The notes beneath the pieces are model-generated. The model was given only the letters and a program-made list of their open reading frames with translations. It was not told the origin of the DNA and did no database searches. From Liolophura sinensis (Eukaryota > Mollusca > Polyplacophora > Chitonida > Chitonidae), in contig NC_088300.1 of assembly GCF_032854445.1 (NCBI RefSeq), forward strand, positions 20,129,608 to 20,193,607: 64,000 bases of DNA, read 5' to 3'. The translations under genes and the position numbers were made by a program. Of the stretch, positions 45,881-57,800 are shown piece after piece (positions within the stretch are counted from its first letter, which is position 1; the number at the start of each line of letters is the position of its first letter).

Positions 45881-48800
45881 CTGTTAACATAGTACCAATA
45901 ATCTGTTGAATAACCTCAAAAGCCATGCTCTACTGGACGTCATTCCTTCCAGAAGGTGAGCATGGGAGACGGAGTCCAGATATAAAAGGACTACAGAATG
46001 GTTAGAAAAAACATAGTTTAGCAAGCCATAGCACACGTGACCACAACAGATTTTCAAAACATTGACATCCAACTTGACTTGTAATGTAACAAGCTGTTTT
46101 AATATTGAATAAATGATGGCTTAACACTGACGACAGTATACAGTTGTATCAAACTTTTATTTATTTATTTACCTATTTGGTGCGTGACGCCAGATAACTG
46201 ACTTACAGGAGAGAAGCTATCTTTATGGATACGCCTAAAGCGAAAGCAGAATAAATGTGTTATAAAAGGCGAGAGATATAAAAGGACTACAGAATGAGAA
46301 AAACCAAATAAGTGAGCTATAGTTGGCAAATGGTCACACGTAACCAGTGAACGCAGAACAGATTTTCTTGTAATGCAGTTAGCGCGCACTACTAAAATGG
46401 TCCATTGTAAAGTACCTGCTGACAGAATGTCGCATAACGCTATACCACCACCACCCCCAATGTCACAAATTCCCCAATAATGCTTCCGATTCAGCGTCCA
46501 TTGTAGACGAATTCCTCGCTTCATCCTGACCATGTTATTCTCACAACAGTTCCATTATCACATTACGTCATCATGGAAACATTTGACGCCAGTAACATCA
46601 CGTCAACGTTCTGCTGCCGGGCGTTTGACATGTGCCCATTGGTTGAAATATAGTGTATCAGAAGTGAACGGGACTGGCGATCCCAGTTTTCCAGTTGAAT
46701 GTCAAAGCGTACCTATTATCTGGTGCCAGTGAAGTTACAAGCTACTTTCTTTGTGATATATCCGGTCGAGGTAGACAGCTGTGGATTGACCCAGCGTTTA
46801 CATATGAAGAAGGGCCTTGTTCAGCTGTCTCCATCACACTAAACAGTATAGTAGTAAAACGATACAGGCCTATTTGTCCAAAGTATTATTTTTGATTTTC
46901 CTACATTTTCCTTCATTTGTGTATGGCCGGTATTCCGTGTAACTGCATTTCAATTATTGAATCCAGTGCATAAACGTAACCACTTCGTGGCATAATTTTA
47001 TTTAACCAGCTGTTCTCCAACTCACTGTATTGTTACGGTATTGAAAACAGCAACAGAAAACAGACTCAGTTACTCAATATTACAATGTAAACAATGCTTT
47101 ATATATAAAATGAGACCTACAGTTAAATAAACAGAGCATTGAACAAGGTGCTTTCCGTCAGGTCCGCGCTGTACATATATAACAGGGCCTGTTATGCTTT
47201 CACAAATGGCACTGGCACTACAATGGATTCTTGAGAACAAACCAAACCGAGTAGCCATACTAAGCGACTCCCTCAGCGGAATAATTTCCATCCAAAACTC
47301 CAAATCTGAGAGTAGACCAGACCTCCTACAAGAAATAATCTCGCTAACTGACAAAATACAGAAACAAAAAACCGACCTGACTCTAGCATGGGTTCCAGCG
47401 CACGTTAATATTCGAGGAAATGAAATTGCAGATCAGGCAGCAAAATCGAGCCTACGAAAATATGAACAAGATATAGACGTCCCCCTGAGCCAAAATGAAA
47501 TATATACATTGATCAATACCCAAATTAACAATCAGTGGAAAGAGGAATGGGATAAAGAATCCCGCGGACGGTGGCACTATAAAATATTAAACGGAACGAT
47601 TACAAAATTAAATTCGTTCCAATTATTGAATAACCAAGATGACAAAAACATATCACGCCTGAGACTAGGGAAAACAGGGCTCAAAGCACATCTAGCAACT
47701 ATAATCCAAAATTCTTCACCAACTTGCCCAGCCTGTCAAGAGCATGATGAAACCATAGAGCACTATTTGCTACAATGTATTAAACACAGTAAAGAACGAA
47801 GACGATTGGCAGAATGCCTGCAAATCTACAAATGTGAACTTGACCTTCAGACTATCCTTAACCCCAAACCACACCTGAGAGCACAAATATTCTCCTTACT
47901 AAAAGAATACATCAAATCGACGGGTTACGAAAGCCGAATCTGATAAAACACAATTGACCAACAACGGCGATACCTTGATTCTGAGGGCCGTTTCTGCTCT
48001 AGTCAACAATACGTCACCTTCTCTGATTAAAAACGGTGCATTCTCCGTAATTACCAAACACATATACTAACAACGGCGATACCTTGATTTTGAGGGCCGT
48101 TTATTCCACAGATACATAATTCCTCCCTACAACTTTATCCCCAACTATATCGGCGATACCTTGATCTTGAGGGCCGATAAAACGTCCATGAAACCAATCT
48201 GCAAAAACATAGCACACGAAAACAATGTAACCACAAAAGTTGATAACTGTAGTAATTAATAATATTTCTCCATTAACTAATCTGCCCTCTTATTTGTTGT
48301 TATTTATCTATTCTTATTAGTTGATATTTATTTTCTATTTATTTACAAATGTGTATATATCATACGAGGGCAGACCCTCTATCAATTTCTGATTGGTAGG
48401 TATACCACTAATTTGCTCCTAAATATCTGTTTTATCAAATATCTTCTTGCTTAAGATATACATTATCTCATAAACAAAACCCCTTCGCAAATCAAAAATA
48501 CAACTATCTTGTATATTTGTTTTCTCTATTTGTTTTCACAGGGAAAAAAAAAAAAATAAAAAGGATGAAAATCTTTATTATCGGCAGCAGTTACGTTCAT
48601 AGACTGGAGAATAGTATCCTTCGAAATTCGATCCCAAACTCTAGAATCGACTTTGGAACAGGCCAGGACATTCGGTTTTTTGGCATTGGGGGAGCTAGAG
48701 TTGGGACACTTAGATGCTCTGGAAGATTGGAAAGTCTCCTTCAGGAGACAAAACCTGACCTAGTTATCCTTCACATTGGGGGAAACGATGCGGACTCTCA

Positions 48801-51800
48801 CAAATCAGCAGCAGCAATTTGCGCTGATATTTTAGACTATGTTGGTGCACTTAAAACGAAATTCCAAATTCCAAGGATCTACATCAGCCAGCTTCTTTAC
48901 CGTCAGGTAACTCGGCGAATTTCGGTCCACATTTATAATACAAAAATCCATGAAATTAACAAGAAGCTGACAAACAACCAATTGGCCACCTTCTGGAGAC
49001 ACCGGGGACTGATCCGACCACAAAAACAAATTCTAACCAACGACGGAGTGCACCTAAACACTCTAGGCCAGGAACTGTTCTACCGGTCTATGAAACGTGC
49101 TGTCTGCGCCGCCATGGGAGGCCAAAAATAAAAATTGGAAATAGAGAAGGAAATCAATTAAAGAAGAAGACAGGGAAAACAATAAGAAGACCCATGGGAC
49201 CAAAGAAACTTAACAACCAGGAAACGAAGACCAGAAACATGAAAGACATTATGACAATAGGACTATCTCTTGCTTCAACTAAGTGGATGAGGCCTGACAT
49301 CCTTGCTCCTCATTTATACTTGTCGCACCTGTTACAGGCACAGGTTTCCAGTACGCTGGTTTTTCCTGGACGGCGTCCGGTATAAGTGGCGGGAGCTCCT
49401 TAACTCCACGCCACAGAGGAGGAAGCAAGAGAACAAAACTGTTAACCAATAAATAAAGGCACTAATGTTGTTTTCTCTCTGTGTAAATTTCTGTATAGGC
49501 AACTCATTGTAATTTTTTAATGCAGATCTATGTATTTCTAATGTAAAGATAACGTTAATCCCTGTAAATAGCTTACTATTTATCCCCTTTCTGTTAAATG
49601 ACCATGGCAGCATTTGAACCTATAGAATAAGATGTAACATGCTACCACAAAGAGGTTAATCCCACTAATTGACTCATGTACATATGTAAATAGTATACCA
49701 ACGCACTGCTGTTATGTAACCAAAATATTCATGTGTTAAAAAAAAAAAATAAAACACTGATTTGATGGGCCACGATATCCGCCAGGAAAGTGGCCCTAAA
49801 ACCAGTAAATAAACAAACTTTCACAAAGGTACTTACCCTGGGTATTTTATAGGTAGAATGGATAGGAATACAGATGGCCTATCCTTTTCAGAACTAAAGT
49901 TACCTCCCTTTAACAGTATTGAAGCACAATGTTTTAATATTGCTACGAGGTCTGGTGCACCCACAAGTGTTGTTAATATATACAATCCTTCTAGTCGTAT
50001 TGATAGAAAAGATTTTGATACTCTTATGTCTTATATTAATAGCACTTATATATTGTGTGGGGATTTTAACGCTTACGGACCCTTATGGGGTAGCATTACA
50101 ACGAATTTCAATGGAAGGGTAATGACTGCTCTAGTTAATGATTATGAAATGTGTGTTTTAAATGATGGGACGGGCACTCGTGTAGATCCTCATTCTGGTA
50201 ATCTGTCTCACTTAGACCTTACCCTTTGCTCAGCAGATATAGGTCTGTCTTTTAATTGGTTCGTTGATACCATAAGCCCTTGTCCTAGCGACCACTTACC
50301 AGTTCTAGTCACCTGTAATATAGACCACCATGTGAATCCTGTAGGCCAGCCTCCCAAATGGTGTGTGAAAAGGGCAAACTGGGATATATACAAAGAAGAA
50401 TGTTTGAGGTCTTTTTCTCAGGATGTGTATAATAATGATGTTGATATTTTTGCAGATAATGTACTTAATGCCATTGATGTGGCTGCACAAAAATGCATTC
50501 CAAAATCCTCAGGTAAGGTGTCTAGTAAAATACCTGTTCCTTGGTGGAACGACGATTGTTCTAATGCTATAAAAAATCGGAAACGTTTAAAAAATCGTGC
50601 AAAACGCACTCGCCTATACCAAGACATTGTTTTATTTAAACGAGCTAAAGCTGTAGCACAGCGGGTGATTAAAACAGCTGAGAGAGATCACTGGCGACAA
50701 TACTGTTCGAATTTATCTGAAAATACAAATACCAAAGAAGTCTGGAATAAAATAAACTCGATTAAAGGTAAAAGAAAATCAAATAACACCCCAACTATTG
50801 TTCATAATAATAGTAATTATGTTACTAATATTGACAAAGCCAATATTTTGGCAGACAGTTTCTTTTTCGTTTCCAGTTCAAACAATTATTCTCCTGAGTT
50901 TATATCCCATAAGGAAAATATTGAAGAAATGCATCCTTTTAATAATATTCTTTTTGATGACATGCCAATTAACAATGATTTTTCTTTACTAGAATTAAAG
51001 CAGGCCTTATCCTCATGTTCGGATTCGTCACCGGGTGAGGATACTACTACGTACTCCATGTTGTACAATTTGCCATATCACTGTATGACTATATTACTAT
51101 TGCCCTACAATGCCGTTTGGTCTAGTATGAAACTCCCTGCTAAATGGAAAACGGCAATTGTTGTGCCCGTTGCTAAACCAGGTAAGGATCCCTCGTTCAC
51201 ATCTTCGCACAGGCCTATAGCCCTCACGTCCTGTCTCTGCAAGGTCATGGAGCGTATGATAAATTCTAGATTGATGTGGTTTTTGGAGAAACACAATATA
51301 CTTAGTCCAGTACAGAGCGGTTTTAGAAACAAACGTTGTACTACTGACCATGTGGTTAATTTAGAAACCTCCATCAGACACTCTTTTAAATATAAAGATT
51401 ATCTACTTGCCGTGTTTCTCGATATAGAAAAAGCGTACGATATGGTTTGGAGGACTGGGGTGTTAATTAAGCTGCGTAATATTGGCATTGGTGGGAAAAT
51501 GTTGGGTTTTTTAAAAGATTTCCTGTCCGGACGTTTTATTAAAGTTCGAGTGGGACAGAGTTATTCTCGCATGGTTCCGGTGGAGAATGGGGTTCCCCAG
51601 GGAAGTGTCTTATCTCCCACTTTATTTAATGTAGCCATAAATGACTTACCCAATGCTATATCCCCTAAATTAAATTGCACGCTTTTCGCTGATGATAAGT
51701 CCATGTGGTTTTGCTCTAGGTCCCTTGCCTCTTGTGTCAAGCATATTCAGCAAGGTCTAGATGATATAATGAAATGGAGCCGGGACTGGGGGTTTAAGTT

Positions 51801-54800
51801 TTCTTCTGTTAAAACAGAAGCTGTTGTGTTTACACGGCGCCATACTGGTAATGTTTGTCTAACCCTTAATAACTCGACGATCAAAATCTCCTCTTCTTTT
51901 AAGTATCTCGGGGTTATATTCGATAATAGGCTTACTTGGGGTAGACATATTGACTATTTGATAGCAAGATGTGATAAAGTTCTAAATTTAATGAGGTGTG
52001 TATCGGGAAAATCTTGGGGGGCTGAGAAAAAATCATTACTACTGCTATATCGCTCTCTCATCCGTACCAAACTTGATTATTGTTGTGAAGCCTATGATTC
52101 TGCTTGCATTATGCTTAAAGAAAAATTAGATTCTGTTCAGTGCGCAGCGGTGCGGATATGTACAGGAGGCATGCGCACCACACCACTTAACGTTCTACAG
52201 GTATTCTGTAACGAGTGGCCATTGTCTATCCGTCGGCGCCTGCGCACCCTCAAGTTCTTTTTCAGGCTCAAATGTTCGGTTAATAATGCTTCGTCTCGTT
52301 TGCTCGAACCTTTCTTTTTTGACAACTTGCATGACTTAAATAGTTATGCTGGGTTACCATTTAGTTTGAGATCAAAGAACATATCTTCGTCTTTAGATTG
52401 TGATAATGTTGCTTTGCAGTCATCCCGTGTTCCTGATTTCCCCACATGGAATCTAGAACCTTCCTATATTTCGACTACTCTGAACGATGATAAAAAAAAA
52501 TCTGATAATCCGAATGTTTCCTTACTATGTGCTACGGAATATATACATACAAGCCTATCCCAGTACTTGCAGGTATACACTGATGCCTCCAAGTGTCCAG
52601 GCAGCAACAGAGTTGGTGCAGCTTTTTGTGTTCCAGAGTTAAAATATTCCAAATCCTTTAGATTATCCAATTTTGTCTCAGTATTTACAGCAGAACTTAC
52701 AGCTATCATCTGTGCTCTTCAGTTTCTCCTCGACCTAAAACCTTCCAGGGCTGTTATACTTACCGATTCTTTATCTTCCTTGCAGGCCATGTCAAATTAT
52801 GTCTGGTATAATTCTTCATCACTTGTGTTTGAAATACTACATTTATGCACCACTCTTCGTTACCAGGGCGTCTCTGTGAGTTTTGACTGGGTACCAGCTC
52901 ATGTCGGTATTGTGGGGAACGAAATGGCAGACTCCCTGGCGAAGAGAGCTTTATCCTTTTTAGATATATCCATACACGTGCCCTTAAACATTAATGAAAT
53001 TATGAGTCATGTCGCACCTAAATTTGTGGATATTTGGCAGCGGCAGTGGGATGAAGCTAATAAGGGGAGGTTTTTTCACGAGTATAATCGTTCTGTCTTG
53101 TTAAATTCGCCAATATCATTACGTTCCCGACGAGATGAAACGCTAGTTTTCCGCCTTATTTCTGGACATGTACCTACAAATACCTATTTATTCAGAATGA
53201 ATCTGCACCCATCTGGGTTATGTGACACATGCCTAGTTAACGATGATATCGCTCATCTCTTATTTACGTGTACCCGGCACTCTAACGCTCGCCGTGTTCT
53301 TTACCGGGACTTACACTCCATTGGCCTTCGGCATTTTACGTTAGCATCTGTTTTAAATCCTAAAGCGAACCGAGATAAGACTTTCCAGGCCCTGGCCAAT
53401 TTTCTTAGCAGATGTCGTCGTTTTTAATAATCCGTTTTTTTTTTAATATTAACATGGTTGGATCGTCCTATCTGTTGCTTTTAAATTGGTTGTTGTCGTT
53501 TTTTTACCCGAATAGAACTGATATGAGCTGACGCTTCTACTGTTTTTTTTTCGTCCAGGTATTGTGTATGTATACTGTTCAGCTCTTCCTGTACTATACT
53601 CTGTGTCCCGTATATGTTATAACATCTTGAGTGTTCTAACGCCCACCTTTCCCAAAATCTCTCTTTAACCCATGTACCTGCCCATCTTGTACTGTAAATA
53701 TGGATTGTATGACTACATTAAGAAACGGTCATCATAGTGAATAATGACCCTCTGCAAACAATTTTTTTTCTTTTAGTCATCAAGCCCAAAATTCGTCGGC
53801 TATAATGCTACAATGTCCATAGCACTAGTATTCAAACTTCTTCTTCTTGTCCTAAATAATATACTCTCCCTTTATATACTATCCAGCTTAAAAGCATTTT
53901 CAATGACGCGCATCGGCCCTTTGGGCCGGAAAAGCGCCAGTGCAAATCAACCCCCCCCCCCCCCCCCCCTTCACAAAGGTCCGCAGACTAACAGTACATG
54001 AAGACGTTAAATAGTCATACATAACACCCCCACCCTTCAGGGAAAGAAAGTTTTGCATAAAACTTTCTTTAACATATTCATAATTATGAATAATAATAAC
54101 GTTTACCACAGTCTATAAAAACAAAGCTGCAGAAAACCAACTAGACACGTGACAAACAATCACCAATCACATTATCTTTCCCTTTTATGTGTCTAATCTC
54201 TAGATTAAATTCTTGCAAAAGCAAACTCCACCGTAACAAACTTCGGTTTTTACCTTTTAGTTTGTGCAAGAAGGTCAAGGGATTGTGATCTGTATACACA
54301 ACAATGTGGTAACTTGACGAAGTCACATATACTTCAAAATGCTGTAATGCTAGAATCAAGGACAGACACTCCTTTTCTATTGTCGAATAATTTCTCTGGC
54401 ACTTGTCAAATTTGCGAGAGAAAAAGCATACAGGGTGATCAACGTGATCTGTTTCATTTTCTTGTAACAAAACTGCCCCAGCAGATATATCACTAGCATC
54501 AACAGCTAGCTTAAATGGTAAATTAAAATCAGGTGCTACAAGTATGGGGCCGCTGCTTAGCATGGCCTTTAATCTATCAAAAGATCTCTGACACTCAATG
54601 GACCACAAGAATTTAGCACCTTTCTTTAACAGCCGAGTTAATGGCTCACTAACAAATGAAAAGTTCCTACAGAACTTACGATAATAACCTGCCATGCCCA
54701 AAAAAAACGCTTTAATTTCCTCTTACAACTTGGCACTGGAAAACAAGAGATAGCAACTCCACTAGGATGTACAACATTAAGATCAGTGCTATCTCTGTCT

Positions 54801-57800
54801 ACATATGGCTTTAACATGTTAATGTGACAAAGTTGTCTAGATTTGCGCCGATCAGGAGTGAAAATAATATAATTAAGATCACTTAGCCTCTTGTCTACTA
54901 CATAAGGTCCAAAATAACGAGCTTCAAGTGGCTTACCACTAACTGGAAGTAAGGCCAATACCTTCTGACCAACTTCAAATCTGCGTCTTACTGTCTCTTG
55001 TCAATACTTAGTTTTCATAACTCTTCTGAGAAGCTGTAAGATTCTCTCTGGCTAACTCACATACTCTGTTGAGCTTAGTACGAAATCTTGACACATACTG
55101 TAATAGGTTAACATTGTCACTATCACCAGACACAAACTTTTCCTTGAACAACTGTAGTGGACCACGCACAGTATCGCCAAACACAAGCTCAAATGGACTA
55201 AATCTAAGTGACTCTTGTACAGACTCTCTTACAGCAAACATTAACAAAGGTACACCCTCGTCCCAATCTTTCCTGTCTCAAAGCAGTAAGTTCTTATCAT
55301 ACTTTTCAGTGTCTGATGGAATCTCTCTAGTGCTCCTTGACTTTGTGGGTGATAAGCTGAGGATTTATACTGGCTAATACCTAGCTCATGCATAACTTGT
55401 TGGAACACACCAGACATGAAATTTGAACCCTGGTCTGACTGTACTGACTTAGGCAGACCAAACATGGTGAAGAACTTAACTAAAGCCTTAATTACAGTCT
55501 TGCAGTAATATTCCTTAATGGAATTGCCTCAGGGAAACGAGTTGAAGTACACATTATAGTTAACATATACTGATTTCCAGACTTTGTCTTAGGTAGCGGA
55601 CCAACACAATCTATTAAGATTCTACTGAATGGCTCACCAATTGCAGGAATAGGCCTCAAGGCTGCCTTGGGGATTGTCTGGTTAGGTTTCCCCACTAACT
55701 GACATTCATGACAAGACCTGCAAAATTCAGTAACATCTTTCCTTATTCCTGGCCAATAAAAATGACTGAGAGTCTTATGATAGGTCTTATTAACACCTAA
55801 ATGACCTGCTAACGGCGTTTCATGCGCTATGGTCAGTATGTCTTTACGATAAGACTTGGGCACAGCTACCTGATGCTTAATTGCCCATTCATCCTCCAAC
55901 GAAACATCGGGAGGCCTCCACTGCCGCATCAATATGCCAGACTTGACATAGTAGTAGCATGGGTCAGGTAAAGATTCACCATCTTTAGCTGCATCATTAA
56001 ACAAGCAAGAAATACTTGGATCACTGTGTTGTTCAGCAATCAACTCAGTCCTACAAAATGACTGATCACCACTAACAGAATTAGTATCTACTTCCTGCTG
56101 GCTGTCTAATTTGGAAGAATCTCCACCCAACATGTTGTTGAGAAAAGTCTCACTCAAATCAACAGTACTACCCTGGTCTGTACTGACTTCTCTAGACATA
56201 GCTCTTGTAACAACACAGGACGGATATAAACCCGCTATCTCGCTTTCAACTGGCTCTGTGACTGAATTCAGAGAAGGCTTGTCAACCATTAAGGAATCAA
56301 CAGTAACTTTATCATGTGCTAAGTCATTTCCCAACAACAAATGAATACCCTCAAAAGGTAATGAAGGCTTAATGCCTACCCTGACAGGTCCAGATATCAA
56401 ATCTGAAGACAAATAAATATCATGAAGGGGAACACTGACAAAGTCACTAGACTCTACTCCTCTAATAAGGGCACGAACCCCAGAGTACGACTCTTCAGAA
56501 AAGGGCAGAGTATTCATCAACAACAGAGACTGAGATGCCCCAGTATCCCTTAATATCTTTATAGGGGTAGCACCAGACATGTCGCTTCTAAGCGACACTG
56601 AACCAGAATTGATAAACGGAGCAAAGCTATCCATAGAGCATTTGGGAATCTTATCCAATCCCATATCAGCTAACTCAGATCTGCTTTTAACTGCTGATGT
56701 AACTTCCGGCAATGTTTTGTGCATAGTAACACAAAGACCTGTGGGCTTAGACTCATTCTGAGCTTCCCGTATCCTTTTCAACTTGTAACATTCACTCATC
56801 ACGTGACCTACCCGCTTGCAAAAATTACAAGTGACCCTATTTCGAGGACTACCATTCCAATCTGAACTACGTGAACCATGAGCTGTAGAACCACTGGAGC
56901 CTGGTGTAGAACTCTTCTGTGCAGAGCTACCTCTACCCATGACTGGGTATTTCTACGTGTAAATGAATTAAATGGCTTACCCGTGTATGTAACCTTATGT
57001 GTCAAGGAATAATCATCAGCTAAACTGGCTGCCTCTTCAAGTTTACTCGCCTTCTGCTCATCAACGAACACCTTTACATCACTATGAATACAACGCTTGA
57101 ACTCTTCTACCAGCACAAGCTGACGCAAACTTTCAAAATCCTTGCCTATTTTCTTGGCTATACACCAGCAATCAAACAACTGCTCCTTAGCTCGACCAAA
57201 CTCAACGTATGTCTGATCTCTACCTTTTTCACAGTTACGAAATTTCTGGCGGTAAGCTTCAGGCACCAATTCATAACCCTTCAAAATTACCTCTTTCACA
57301 TAGTCATAATTGGAAGCATTCTCTACACTTAACTGAGTGTAAATTTCCCTGGCCTTTCCAATTAGCACACTCTGTAATAACATAGTCCAGAACTCTTTAG
57401 GCCACTTCAAGCTATTTGCAATTTTCTCAAAATGCAGAAAGTACTTCTCCACCTCTTTTTCCTGAAAGGATGGAACTAACCGAATGTATTTGGTCACATC
57501 AAATCCTGAATCCTGTCTACCGGAAGGACCCGGTTTCTCATCTCTCTCTACCTCTAACTTTTTCATTTGGAACTCCAATTCTCTTTCCCTCTCTCTTTCT
57601 TGCCTCTCCTCTCTCTGCACTTCCCTCTCCCTCTCTCTTTCCTCTCTCTGCATTTTCAACTTTTCTAACTCAAATTACTTAAACTTAAGCTCGGCATCAG
57701 ACTGACCCTCGAACTCATAATCAGATAATGCAGAACTATCAAACTTACCTATCTCCACTAAATGCTTCAACAAGGTATACTGCATATCTCTTTTCCTCCA

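Larger units (their letters stand above)
47207..49817 (+). mobile_element. 5'-truncated LINE copy 1 (RNase H tail plus downstream SGNH ORF)
   Basis: Bounded by CTTTCACAAA on both sides (47197-47206 and 49818-49827), a target duplication of the Gypsy LTR site. It begins inside an ORF2 RNase H domain, continues with ORF2's end, a spacer with three hairpin-like repeats, a 188-codon SGNH-hydrolase ORF, about 0.6 kb of untranslated sequence, a terminal hairpin (GGGCCAC...GTGGCCC near 49769-49797) and an A-rich tail (TAAATAAACAAA). RNase H in ORF2 suggests the I group of LINEs. That all of this is one insertion is inferred from the flanking duplication. Confidence 0.65.
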
